A stretch of 9,701 nucleotides of DNA from Bizionia sp. (GTDB lineage: Bacteria > Bacteroidota > Bacteroidia > Flavobacteriales > Flavobacteriaceae), in contig JAGPVI010000035.1 of NCBI GenBank assembly GCA_018067115.1, positions 1 through 9,701 on the forward strand. Direction: 5' to 3'. How positions within the stretch are numbered: the first letter of the stretch is position 1; every line of letters starts with the position of its first letter. Below, piece after piece: positions 1 to 7,179 of this stretch. A program made the position numbers and the translations under genes. Under the pieces are notes generated by a model. The model saw only the letters and a program-made list of their open reading frames with translations, did not search any database and was not told where the DNA came from.

Positions 1-1877
1 CTAAATTAGCGATTGGTTACCATTTAGATGAATTACAAAATCAAATTACAAAATCTACTTCAGCATTATTCGAGCCGACTTTAGATTATGTTATTGTAAA
101 AATACCACGTTGGAACTTCGATAAGTTTGAAGGGTCAGACCGCACACTAGGACTTCAAATGAAATCCGTTGGTGAGGTTATGGGTATTGGACGTTCGTTT
201 CAAGAAGCCTTACATAAAGCGACACAATCGTTAGAAATTAAACGTAATGGTTTGGGTGCCGATGGAAAAGGGTATACAAATTACGATCAAGTTATAGAGA
301 AATTAACGTACGCTAGTTGGGATCGTGTATTCGTAATTTACGATGCTATCCAAATGGGTATTCCTTTAAGCCGCATCCACGAGATTACTAAAATCGATAT
401 GTGGTTCTTAAAGCAATATGAGGAATTGTTTAAATTAGAACAGGAAATTTCTACTTTCAAAATTAATTCTATACAGAAAGATTTATTGCTTGAGGCGAAG
501 CAAAAAGGATATGGAGACCGTCAATTAGCACATATGCTAGGGTGTTTAGAAAGTGAAGTGTATAGTAAACGTGAAGAATTAGGTGTTAACCGTGTGTACA
601 AGTTAGTAGATACATGTGCGGCCGAATTTAAAGCAAAAACGCCGTACTACTATTCTACTTTCGAAAACGATGTAGAATTATCAAATGGAGAACGCTATGC
701 AGATAATGAAAGTGTAGTTTCAGATAAGAAAAAAATTATTGTTTTAGGTTCAGGTCCTAATAGAATTGGACAAGGTATCGAGTTCGATTACTGTTGTGTG
801 CACGGTGTTTTAGCTGCTGCCGAATGTGGTTACGAAACCATAATGATTAACTGTAACCCGGAAACCGTATCTACAGATTTCGATACTGCCGATAAATTAT
901 ACTTCGAGCCGGTATTCTGGGAGCATATTTACGACATTATAAAACACGAAAAACCAGAAGGTGTAATCGTACAGTTAGGTGGTCAAACCGCTTTAAAATT
1001 AGCTGAAAAGTTAGACCGTTACGGTATTAAAATTATAGGAACAACTTACGAATCTTTAGATTTAGCTGAAGACAGAGGAAGTTTCTCTAAATTATTACAA
1101 GAAAATAATATTCCTTACCCAGAATTTGATATCGCAGAAACTGCAGAGCAAGCTTTAGCGGTATCAGATAAATTAGATTTCCCAATTTTAGTGAGACCAT
1201 CTTACGTTTTAGGAGGTCAGGGAATGAAAATTGTAATCAACAAAACGGAGTTAGAAAAGCACGTTGTCGATTTATTAAGAAGTATCCCTGGTAACAAATT
1301 ACTGTTAGATCACTATTTAGACGGCGCTATTGAAGCGGAAGCTGATGCTATTTGCGATGGTGAAAATGTTTATATTATTGGTATAATGGAACATATAGAA
1401 CCTTGCGGAATACACTCTGGAGATAGTAATGCTACTTTACCACCGTTTAACTTAGGTAATTTAGTGATGCAACAAATTAAAGATCACACAAAGAAAATTG
1501 CTTTAGCTTTAAATACGGTTGGTTTAATAAATATTCAGTTCGCCATTAAAGACGATATTGTTTATATTATTGAAGCTAATCCAAGAGCCTCTAGAACAGT
1601 TCCTTTTATTGCGAAAGCTTACGGCGAGCCGTATGTAAATTACGCTACTAAAGTAATGTTGGGTGAGAAAAAAGTAACCGATTTCAATTTCAATCCGCAA
1701 TTAGAAGGCTATGCTATCAAGCAACCAGTATTCTCTTTTGATAAGTTTCACAATGTGAATAAACAACTAGGACCAGAAATGAAAAGTACAGGAGAAAGCA
1801 TCTTGTTTATAGACGATTTAAAAGATGATGAGTTTTATAACTTGTACGCAAGACGTAAAATGTACTTGAGTAAATAG
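1..1877 (+). CDS. carB: Carbamoyl-phosphate synthase large subunit, 3' part (5' end outside window)
   Basis: The reading frame is open from base 3, so the gene enters from the left edge; 624 residues are visible. The enzyme makes carbamoyl phosphate from bicarbonate, ATP and glutamine-derived ammonia for pyrimidine and arginine synthesis in the cytoplasm. The visible part starts near the end of the first ATP-grasp half (KLAIGYHLDEL, then KIPRWNFDKF). It continues through the oligomerisation domain (DTCAAEF) and a complete second ATP-grasp domain: GSGPNRIGQGIEFDYCCVHG (from about base 747), NCNPETVSTDFDTADKLYFE, RPSYVLGGQGM, IMEHIEPCGIHSGDSN and EANPRASRTVPF. All of these match E. coli CarB as I remember it. 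After LGPEMKSTGE only about 26 residues follow, so the C-terminal MGS-like allosteric domain (about 130 residues in the 1073-residue E. coli protein) is absent. From memory, short CarB forms of about 950 residues are usual in flavobacteria. The internal ATG at base 159 is not the start, because homology continues upstream of it. Confidence 0.97.
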   Translation, partial: KLAIGYHLDELQNQITKSTSALFEPTLDYVIVKIPRWNFDKFEGSDRTLGLQMKSVGEVMGIGRSFQEALHKATQSLEIKRNGLGADGKGYTNYDQVIEKLTYASWDRVFVIYDAIQMGIPLSRIHEITKIDMWFLKQYEELFKLEQEISTFKINSIQKDLLLEAKQKGYGDRQLAHMLGCLESEVYSKREELGVNRVYKLVDTCAAEFKAKTPYYYSTFENDVELSNGERYADNESVVSDKKKIIVLGSGPNRIGQGIEFDYCCVHGVLAAAECGYETIMINCNPETVSTDFDTADKLYFEPVFWEHIYDIIKHEKPEGVIVQLGGQTALKLAEKLDRYGIKIIGTTYESLDLAEDRGSFSKLLQENNIPYPEFDIAETAEQALAVSDKLDFPILVRPSYVLGGQGMKIVINKTELEKHVVDLLRSIPGNKLLLDHYLDGAIEAEADAICDGENVYIIGIMEHIEPCGIHSGDSNATLPPFNLGNLVMQQIKDHTKKIALALNTVGLINIQFAIKDDIVYIIEANPRASRTVPFIAKAYGEPYVNYATKVMLGEKKVTDFNFNPQLEGYAIKQPVFSFDKFHNVNKQLGPEMKSTGESILFIDDLKDDEFYNLYARRKMYLSK

Positions 1878-1904
1878 ATTTAAGAATTCTTAATATTTTA
1901 ACAG

Positions 1905-1938
1905 AAACCTCTAATTATTTAGAGGTTTTTGTGTTTTT
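1905..1938 (+). terminator. Intrinsic terminator after carB
   Basis: A perfect 10-bp stem, AAACCTCTAA (1905-1914) with TTAGAGGTTT (1919-1928), closes a TTAT loop. A T-rich tail (TTGTGTTTTT) follows. It starts 27 bases after the carB stop codon and should end carB transcription before the copper-protein gene. Confidence 0.85.
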
Positions 1939-1971
1939 GGTAATTTTATAATAATAAAATTCGTAAATTTA
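1937..1971 (+). promoter_or_regulatory. Weak candidate promoter for the copper-protein gene
   Basis: TAAATTTA at 1964-1971 differs at one position from the Bacteroidota -7 consensus TAnnTTTG. A TTG at 1937-1939 could be the -33 element, but the 24-base spacing is slightly too long. A promoter is expected here because a strong terminator lies just upstream. The exact element is a guess. Confidence 0.25.
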
Positions 1972-1996
1972 TAAGAATCCCTTAACTTATTTTTTT

Positions 1997-2608
1997 ATGA
2001 AAACAAAATTACTATTTGTACTCTTACTTTTTTTCTGCTTTAAAGGTATCGCACAAACCGACACTTATAATTTAAATTGGTTTGTCGGTATAGGCTCTAA
2101 TGTAGATTTAACTATAGAAACGGGAGACACTGTCATTTGGACTTGGACGAGCCCAAACCATTCAGTAGAAAATGATCCCGCAGGAACTAGTGTAGAAACT
2201 TTTAACAGTGGCGTTTTAGCTGCAAATGGATCTACATTTACTTTCACCTTTACAACTTTAGGTAGCAACGATTATTATTGCGGAGTGCACGGCGCAGCAA
2301 GTATGTCTGGAACAATAACGGTTGTGGCAGAAGGAACCTTAAGTACCCCTCAATTTAAAACACCAACCTCTTTTTCAATGCATCCTAATCCGGGGCGCTA
2401 TACTTTAGAAGTCGATTTACCAAGTATCAATAAAGAAGGATTACTTTTTGAAGTATTCGATCTATTAGGAAAACGTATTTATAAACAACGGTTAACTAAA
2501 TTAAACTCTACAATAGGAGTGACTGAGTGGGATAGTGGTGTGTATTTAATTCGCATAACAGATAAAAACTCTGCCGTATCATTAACCAAGCGCTTTGTTA
2601 AAAACTAA
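1997..2608 (+). CDS. Secreted plastocyanin-like type I copper protein with T9SS C-terminal sorting tail
   Basis: This 203-residue protein is built in three parts. Residues 1-20 are a signal peptide (MKTKLLFVLLLFFCFKGIAQ). Residues about 21-112 are a cupredoxin domain, and residues about 124-203 are a type A T9SS sorting domain (MHPNPGRYTLEV, then VFDLLGKRIYK, then WDSGVYLIRI and a C-terminal TKRFVKN). The four ligands expected for a type I copper site are present: His55 in PNHSVEND, then Cys95, His98 and Met103 in the CGVHGAASM motif. This keeps the plastocyanin spacing C-x2-H-x4-M. The family transfers single electrons or binds copper; the tail predicts export across the outer membrane and attachment to the surface or release. 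The physiological partner is unknown. The ATG follows a T-run with no Shine-Dalgarno sequence. Terminators flank the gene on both sides, so it is probably monocistronic. Confidence 0.9.
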   Translation: MKTKLLFVLLLFFCFKGIAQTDTYNLNWFVGIGSNVDLTIETGDTVIWTWTSPNHSVENDPAGTSVETFNSGVLAANGSTFTFTFTTLGSNDYYCGVHGAASMSGTITVVAEGTLSTPQFKTPTSFSMHPNPGRYTLEVDLPSINKEGLLFEVFDLLGKRIYKQRLTKLNSTIGVTEWDSGVYLIRITDKNSAVSLTKRFVKN

Positions 2609-2630
2609 TACAGTAAGTAGGTTTTAGTAG

Positions 2631-2666
2631 AAAAGCCTTCACAAAATTTATGTGAAGGCTTTTTTT
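2631..2666. terminator. Probable bidirectional terminator between convergent genes
   Basis: A 13-bp stem, AAAAGCCTTCACA (2631-2643) with TGTGAAGGCTTTT (2651-2663), closes a 7-base loop and is followed by a T-run through 2666. The A-run at the left base of the stem supplies a shorter U-tract on the - strand. It starts 23 bases after the copper-protein stop and lies directly after the thioesterase stop, so it can serve both genes. Confidence 0.85.
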
Positions 2667-2667
2667 A

Positions 2668-3222
2668 TTAATCATTTGGTAATTCTATTTGTACTTTATA
2701 ACCTTCTAAATCTGCTATGTAATTGTCTAATGAAAAATCTTGATGATGAAATTCTATTTTTCTATCCTTCTTCATTTTATTCCTTTTTACAGCATTTAAA
2801 AACCGCTTTACTTCGGCTTTATCGTTTATAATTAATCCGGGTACTTGTACAGATTTGCCGTTGTCGTCTTTTGCAACCATTGTAAAATAAGACGAGTTGC
2901 AATGTTTTGTTACTCCTGTTTGAATATTTTCTGCTTCCACACGAATACCAACAACCATCGATGTGTTTCCAACAAAATTTACAGAGGCTTTCATCGTTAC
3001 TAATTCACCAACCTCAATGGGTGCTAAAAAATCTACTGTATCTACAGAAGCCGTAACACAGTACATCTTAGAGTGCTTTGAGGCACAAGCAAAGGCAATT
3101 TGATCTAATAAACGCAGAATGTAACCTCCGTGAATTTTTCCGCTAAAATTGGAATGCGATGGTAGCATCAATTCCGAAATACTAATGCGGGATGCGTCTA
3201 CTGGTCTAAAGGTATTTTCCAT
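2668..3222 (-). CDS. Hotdog-fold acyl-CoA thioesterase (YciA/BACH-like)
   Basis: This 184-residue cytoplasmic protein is predicted to hydrolyse acyl-CoA thioesters to free acid and CoA. It shows the pattern of the acyl-CoA thioesterase hotdog family: N25-x2-G28-x3-G32-G33 followed by D40 (SNFSGKIHGGYILRLLDQIA). In this family an Asn or Asp of the segment contributes to catalysis. Then come TASVDTVDFLAPIEVGE (about 57-73) and GNTSMVVGIRVEAE (about 86-99), the usual second half of the fold. The hotdog domain ends near residue 125. A basic tail of about 60 residues follows (for example RNKMKKDRK), which I cannot assign. The ATG lies 43 bases after the rmuC stop, and I see no -7 box in that gap, so it is probably co-transcribed with rmuC. 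The chain length preferred by the enzyme cannot be read from the sequence. Confidence 0.88.
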   Translation of the reverse strand: MENTFRPVDASRISISELMLPSHSNFSGKIHGGYILRLLDQIAFACASKHSKMYCVTASVDTVDFLAPIEVGELVTMKASVNFVGNTSMVVGIRVEAENIQTGVTKHCNSSYFTMVAKDDNGKSVQVPGLIINDKAEVKRFLNAVKRNKMKKDRKIEFHHQDFSLDNYIADLEGYKVQIELPND

Positions 3223-3265
3223 TATATAGGTCTTCGTTTATTATTTATTGTAATGTAATTAAAAA

Positions 3266-4657
3266 CTATTCATCATCGTCACTTTCAGCACGGTGTAATA
3301 ATTTTTCGGGTAATGATTTTTTAGCTTTTGCACCCATCTTTTTTAGTTTTTCGACACTTGTTATAAGATTTCCTCGTCCATCAACTAATTTATTCATAGC
3401 GGCAGAATAATCTTTTTTGGCATCGTCTATTTTTTTGCCAACACCAGTTAAATCTTTAACTAATCCATCAAATTTATCGTACAATGCGCCCGCTTGACGT
3501 GCTATTTCAACGGCGTTTTGTTGTTGCTTTTCGTTGTTCCACATCGTATCTATAGTGCGTAACGTTGCTAATAATGTCGATGGAGTTACAATAACAATAT
3601 TACGCTCGAAAGCTTTGTTGTATAACGAATTGTCTTCATTTATAGCAATAGCAAAAGCGGGTTCTATAGGAATAAATAGCAATACAAAATCTGGGGATTC
3701 AATATCGTATAAGTCTTGGTAATTTTTATCAGATAATTGTTCAACGTGCCTTTTAATAGAGTTTATGTGAGCTTTTAAAAATGGTGCGCGATCATCGTCG
3801 TCTGCATTTACAAAACGCTCATAATCGGTAAGCGATACTTTACTATCTATAATCATACGCTTGCCATCTGGCAAGTGTAAAACGACATCTGGTAGTACAC
3901 GGGAGCCATCGGCGAGCGTGAAACTTTGTTGTACAAAATATTCGCGATCTTTCTCTAATCCCGATTTTTCAAGCACGCGTTCTAACACTAATTCGCCCCA
4001 ATTTCCCTGCATTTTACTATCGCCTTTTAAAGCGCGTGTTAGGTTGGTGGCTTCTTTAGTCATTTGTACATTTAAGTCTTTTAAGCTTAGTAGTTGCTCT
4101 TTTAAAGCAGAGTGCATACTTATACTTTCCTTTTGGGTATCGTCTACTTTTTTCTCGAAAATTTGAATTTTCTCTTGTAACGGATGTAATATGTTTTTTA
4201 TATTTTCTTTATTCTGAAGTGTGAATTTTTCCGATTTAGCATCTAGAATTTTGTTTGCTAAATTCTCGAAATCTGTGCGTAATTGTTTTTGGCGTTCCTC
4301 TAATTCTTCGTCTCTTTTTAAATTTAATTTTTGAAGATTCTCGTATTCCGAATTTCTTCTTGCTAATTCCGTACTTAAAAAATCTTTTTCTCGACGAATG
4401 TCTTCACGCTCAACTTCAATTTTAGAAAGCGTTGTTTTTAATTCAGATAATTGGTTATTAAAAATATGGTTTTGCTTTTCGTTTTCAGTTTTAGAAAATG
4501 CTTTAAAATCATTAAACTGTTGTTGTAGGTTATTGTTGCGCTCTTCTAAAGTGCTTTTTTCGCTTTTACTTTTTAGTGTGGTAAATAGCATACCTAAATA
4601 ACCACCAACAATGGCTGAAATAAGAATGGCGAGAATTAGAATGAGGTTGTCGTTCAT
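3266..4657 (-). CDS. rmuC: RmuC family DNA recombination protein
   Basis: This 463-residue protein has one N-terminal membrane helix (about residues 4-27). A long charged coiled coil follows (about 30-205), then the RmuC domain (about 208-440). The domain contains GNWGE (218-222), LPDVV (255-259) and IIDSK (269-273), the spacing expected for the PD-(D/E)xK-like nuclease core proposed for RmuC. It also contains FIPIEPAF (328-335), VTPSTLLATLRTI (357-369) and a Trp-Asn pair at 373-374, all typical of the family. The C-terminus is very acidic (ESDDDE). In E. coli RmuC suppresses inversions at short inverted repeats; its biochemical activity is not well settled. The gene starts with ATG, 46 bases after the stop of the upstream unrecognised gene. 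A candidate -7 box lies in that gap. Confidence 0.93.
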   Translation of the reverse strand: MNDNLILILAILISAIVGGYLGMLFTTLKSKSEKSTLEERNNNLQQQFNDFKAFSKTENEKQNHIFNNQLSELKTTLSKIEVEREDIRREKDFLSTELARRNSEYENLQKLNLKRDEELEERQKQLRTDFENLANKILDAKSEKFTLQNKENIKNILHPLQEKIQIFEKKVDDTQKESISMHSALKEQLLSLKDLNVQMTKEATNLTRALKGDSKMQGNWGELVLERVLEKSGLEKDREYFVQQSFTLADGSRVLPDVVLHLPDGKRMIIDSKVSLTDYERFVNADDDDRAPFLKAHINSIKRHVEQLSDKNYQDLYDIESPDFVLLFIPIEPAFAIAINEDNSLYNKAFERNIVIVTPSTLLATLRTIDTMWNNEKQQQNAVEIARQAGALYDKFDGLVKDLTGVGKKIDDAKKDYSAAMNKLVDGRGNLITSVEKLKKMGAKAKKSLPEKLLHRAESDDDE

Positions 4658-4676
4658 TTAATTGGTTGAATTTTAT

Positions 4677-4684
4677 CAAATTTA
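4677..4684 (-). promoter_or_regulatory. Candidate -7 box for rmuC
   Basis: Read on the - strand, 4684-4677 is TAAATTTG, an exact match to TAnnTTTG. It lies about 20 bases before the rmuC ATG, implying a very short leader. I find no TTG at the expected -33 distance, so the promoter is incomplete by consensus. If real, rmuC and the thioesterase gene can be expressed separately from the genes upstream. Confidence 0.4.
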
Positions 4685-4703
4685 AAGTGCATACTAAAAA
4701 ATA

Positions 4704-5282
4704 TTAAATACTAAAGTCTGAAATTTTTTCAGTTCCATAATATAAAGTGCCAGTTTTAGAATTTTTTGGATATGCAAAAAATAGTGTTAGTGTTGTAGAT
4801 CGTAGTTTTTTTGAATAAAAGTGCATTATCAATAAATCTTGTTCCTTAGTTGTGCCATAGTTAAATGGTATGTCTACATTTTGGATACCATCAAAATTAT
4901 AATCTAAATAAGTGTCCTTGATTTCTGGGTCATAAAGTTTTTTATTTCTTTTTAGCTTAGGTTTTATTTTAGACACTCTACCAAAAGGGATTAAATTTGT
5001 AAATCTTTTGGCTAAAACATCGGTAGGTCTGAATCTTAAGTTGTTTTTATGATCTATTAAGGATATTTTATTTGGATCAAATACACCTTTTTTATCTGTT
5101 GACTCTATTTTTATTTTAACAATAATTTTATTTACATTATTTGATTTGTAGTTAGCACTAAATGTTGTTATTGCTTTTATTGTTTTTTTTGCTTTAATAA
5201 ATTCAATATTAAAACTGTCACTTTGTGAAAAAGAGTGACTGAAAATTGAAAAGAAAATTAAAAAAGTTATATTTAGTTTCAT
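4704..5282 (-). CDS. Exported protein of unknown function
   Basis: I do not recognise this 192-residue protein. It begins with a clear signal peptide (about residues 1-20, MKLNITFLIFFSIFSHSFSQ) of the same SFSQ/IAQ type as the other exported proteins here. The mature part has no cysteine, is very rich in lysine and asparagine, and shows alternating hydrophobic residues (for example NKIIVKIKIE at 51-60 and TTLTLFFAYP at 163-172), suggesting a mainly beta fold. There is no lipobox and no T9SS tail, so a soluble periplasmic location is most likely. It starts with ATG, 67 bases after the ATPase gene and 46 before rmuC on the same strand. Its DNA looks more A/T-rich than its neighbours. Whether it belongs to the transporter operon is open: I see neither a GC-rich terminator hairpin nor a clear promoter between them. 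Confidence 0.75.
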   Translation of the reverse strand: MKLNITFLIFFSIFSHSFSQSDSFNIEFIKAKKTIKAITTFSANYKSNNVNKIIVKIKIESTDKKGVFDPNKISLIDHKNNLRFRPTDVLAKRFTNLIPFGRVSKIKPKLKRNKKLYDPEIKDTYLDYNFDGIQNVDIPFNYGTTKEQDLLIMHFYSKKLRSTTLTLFFAYPKNSKTGTLYYGTEKISDFSI

Positions 5283-5349
5283 TGTACAAGTATTTTGGAA
5301 TATAATGCTTTTTTTATGAAATTTTTATTTTAAAATTTAATGTGATTAA

Positions 5350-6144
5350 TTATTTCCTAACCCTAAAACTACCTGTAGTTTCATCAAAAACAATTAAATC
5401 ATCAGGAAACAAGTTGTTAAATACGCCTTGGGTGATTAAATTACAAGGTTCGTCGCAAACAATGCTATCTGTTTTCATAACGATAAGTCGGTCGCATAAC
5501 TGAATCGCCAAATCAATTTCGTGAGAAGAAAATAATATGGTTTTACCTGTGTGCTCGACCAATTTTTTTAGCCATTTTAAAATATAGGCTTTATGGTACA
5601 TATCTAAATGCGTGGTAGGTTCGTCTAGAATAATAAGGTCGGTATCTTGGGCGAGCGCACGAGCAATCATTACTTTTTGCAGCTGTCCGTCGCTTAACTC
5701 GTAACATTTTTTATGTTTTAAAGCATCCAAATTAGTATGCGAAATGGCACTGTTTACTGCATTTGTATCGGCTTCGGTGAGTGTTCCCACCCAATTAGTG
5801 TAAGGTTGTCGTCCTAAAGCAATAAGCTCGAAAATCGACATGTTTTTAGAGGTAATGGGTTCGGTTAGTACAATACTTAATACTTTTGCCAAGGCTAAAT
5901 TATCGTAGTCTTGCAAAGGTTTATCGTTTAAAAAAACGTTACCGTTTAACGCCGGTTGCACATTGGTAAGTGTACGTAATAAGGTCGATTTGCCAATACC
6001 GTTACCGCCAACCAACCCAATAAGTTCACCTTTTTTTAGAGTTAAATTTATTCCAGAAGCAATGCAGATTTCTGTTTTTTTGGAACGGTACCCTATGCTT
6101 AATGCTTTAGTTTTAAGGATTATATTATGGCTATTGCTATTCAT
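5350..6144 (-). CDS. btuD: Cobalamin-type ABC transporter ATP-binding protein
   Basis: This is the ATPase subunit of a FecCD/BtuCD-type importer, acting on the cytoplasmic side of the inner membrane. With the ATG at 6144 it has 264 residues, normal for the family. Visible motifs are Walker A GGNGIGKST (46-54), signature LSDGQ (150-154, Asp replacing the usual first Gly of LSGGQ), Walker B LIILDEP (170-176) and the H-loop His208 (FSSHE). By alignment with FecE-type proteins the usual Q-loop Gln position falls on Thr94 in VLTEPI. The frame is open farther upstream to a TTG at 6201, adding 19 residues. I prefer 6144 because it is an ATG and lies one base after the permease stop (TAA-T-ATG), an arrangement that suits translational coupling. 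The corrinoid substrate is inferred from the divergent riboswitch-controlled receptor; on sequence alone haem or siderophore cannot be excluded. Confidence 0.9.
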   Translation of the reverse strand: MNSNSHNIILKTKALSIGYRSKKTEICIASGINLTLKKGELIGLVGGNGIGKSTLLRTLTNVQPALNGNVFLNDKPLQDYDNLALAKVLSIVLTEPITSKNMSIFELIALGRQPYTNWVGTLTEADTNAVNSAISHTNLDALKHKKCYELSDGQLQKVMIARALAQDTDLIILDEPTTHLDMYHKAYILKWLKKLVEHTGKTILFSSHEIDLAIQLCDRLIVMKTDSIVCDEPCNLITQGVFNNLFPDDLIVFDETTGSFRVRK

Positions 6145-6145
6145 A

Positions 6146-7177
6146 TTAAAAGACCATTTTACGTTTTCTAACGAGTAACCAAATAACAACCGGAGCTCCA
6201 ATTAGAGACGTAATGGCATTAATGGGAAGCGTGTAATCTGTGTTTGGTAATTGTGCTATACTATCGCAAATTAGCATAATAATAGCGCCAGATAAAAAGA
6301 CTGCAGGAATTAATATTTTATGATTTGCCGTATTAAATACCAGTCTCGTTATATGTGGAATTGCCAAACCAATAAAAGCGATGGGCCCAGCAAAAGCAGT
6401 AATAGTACCCGCTAGTAAACTGGTGGCAATAATAATGATTAATCGGCTTTTTTTAAGATCTAACCCTAAACTTTTAGCATAATTTTCTCCTAATAATAAA
6501 GTGTTCAATGCTTTAATAGAGGCGATACTAAACACTAAACCAACGGCGTAAATAGAGGCGAAAACACCTAGTTCTTCCCATTGTAAATCGCCTAAGCTAC
6601 CAAATCCCCAAAAAATATATTGTTGTAATTCTTCGGCCGAACTAAAATAGGAGAGTACACTTACCACTGCCGATGTGATGCTTCCAAACATTAAACCTAT
6701 AATAAGAATAGCCATTGTATCGCGTACTTTAGACGACACAATTAAAACGGTAAGCAATACCACAAAACTCCCCAAACTGGCCGCAATAACTAAACTCCAT
6801 TTTGAAATTAATAACGCAGTAAACACCCCGCCAATTACCGATGAGCCCATAATTACTAAAGCCACACCCAAACTAGCGCCAGAAGTGATCCCTAAAACAA
6901 AAGGGCCTGCTAAAGGATTCCGAAACAAGGTTTGCATTAACAAGCCAGAAATCCCTAAGCCAGAACCCACCAAAATAGCGGTAATAGCTTTTGGTAATCT
7001 GTAATTTTGAATAATATATTCCTTATTGGTGTACGCTGAAGCGTCTGTAAAAAAGCTATTAACAATATCGCTAAAAGGAATGGAAACCGAGCCTAAACTT
7101 ACATTCACGAAAAACAAAAGTATAACGAGAAGGAGTAAGAGAATGAAGGTAAGCGTATATGTTTTTTGTGGCTTCAA
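6146..7177 (-). CDS. btuC: FecCD/BtuC-family ABC transporter permease
   Basis: This 343-residue membrane protein is almost entirely hydrophobic helices, consistent with the roughly ten spans of BtuC. Family motifs are clear: YRLPKAITAILVGSGLGISG (59-78), LFRNPLAGPFVLGITSGAS (84-102), the cytoplasmic loop LGENYAKSLGL (229-239), GPIAFIGLAIPHITR (264-278) and LPINAITSLIGAPVVIWLL (317-335). It forms the inner-membrane channel with the ATPase. No ATG exists at the 5' end: the first in-frame Met is near residue 81, inside a conserved motif. The likely start is TTG at 7177-7175, two bases after the upstream lipoprotein gene's stop, which points to translational coupling. ATT at 7189 is a less likely alternative. 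The substrate is inferred to be corrinoid from the locus. Confidence 0.92.
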   Translation of the reverse strand: MKPQKTYTLTFILLLLLVILLFFVNVSLGSVSIPFSDIVNSFFTDASAYTNKEYIIQNYRLPKAITAILVGSGLGISGLLMQTLFRNPLAGPFVLGITSGASLGVALVIMGSSVIGGVFTALLISKWSLVIAASLGSFVVLLTVLIVSSKVRDTMAILIIGLMFGSITSAVVSVLSYFSSAEELQQYIFWGFGSLGDLQWEELGVFASIYAVGLVFSIASIKALNTLLLGENYAKSLGLDLKKSRLIIIIATSLLAGTITAFAGPIAFIGLAIPHITRLVFNTANHKILIPAVFLSGAIIMLICDSIAQLPNTDYTLPINAITSLIGAPVVIWLLVRKRKMVF

Positions 7178-7179
7178 AT

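Noticed and set aside
159..161. ATG at 159 as the start of a shorter CarB-like protein
   Set aside because: The same frame is open to the left edge and encodes well-conserved CarB sequence (KLAIGYHLDEL, FEPTLDYVIVKIPRWNF). The Met is internal.
3534..4601. Several + strand open frames of 62-101 codons inside rmuC
   Set aside because: They are complements of a strongly supported RmuC coding sequence and show no protein-like features beyond that.
5283..5349. A/T-only inverted repeat between btuD and the unrecognised gene as a terminator
   Set aside because: It has no G-C pairs, and such repeats are expected by chance in DNA this A/T-rich.
6142..6201. Longer ATPase start (TTG at 6201) overlapping the permease 3' end by 56 bases
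   Set aside because: The added 19 residues lie in DNA coding for the conserved permease C-terminus. An ATG one base after the permease stop gives a normal-length protein.
6675..7004. 109-codon + strand open frame inside btuC
   Set aside because: It is antisense to the conserved FecCD motifs. Its apparent composition follows from the codons on the other strand.
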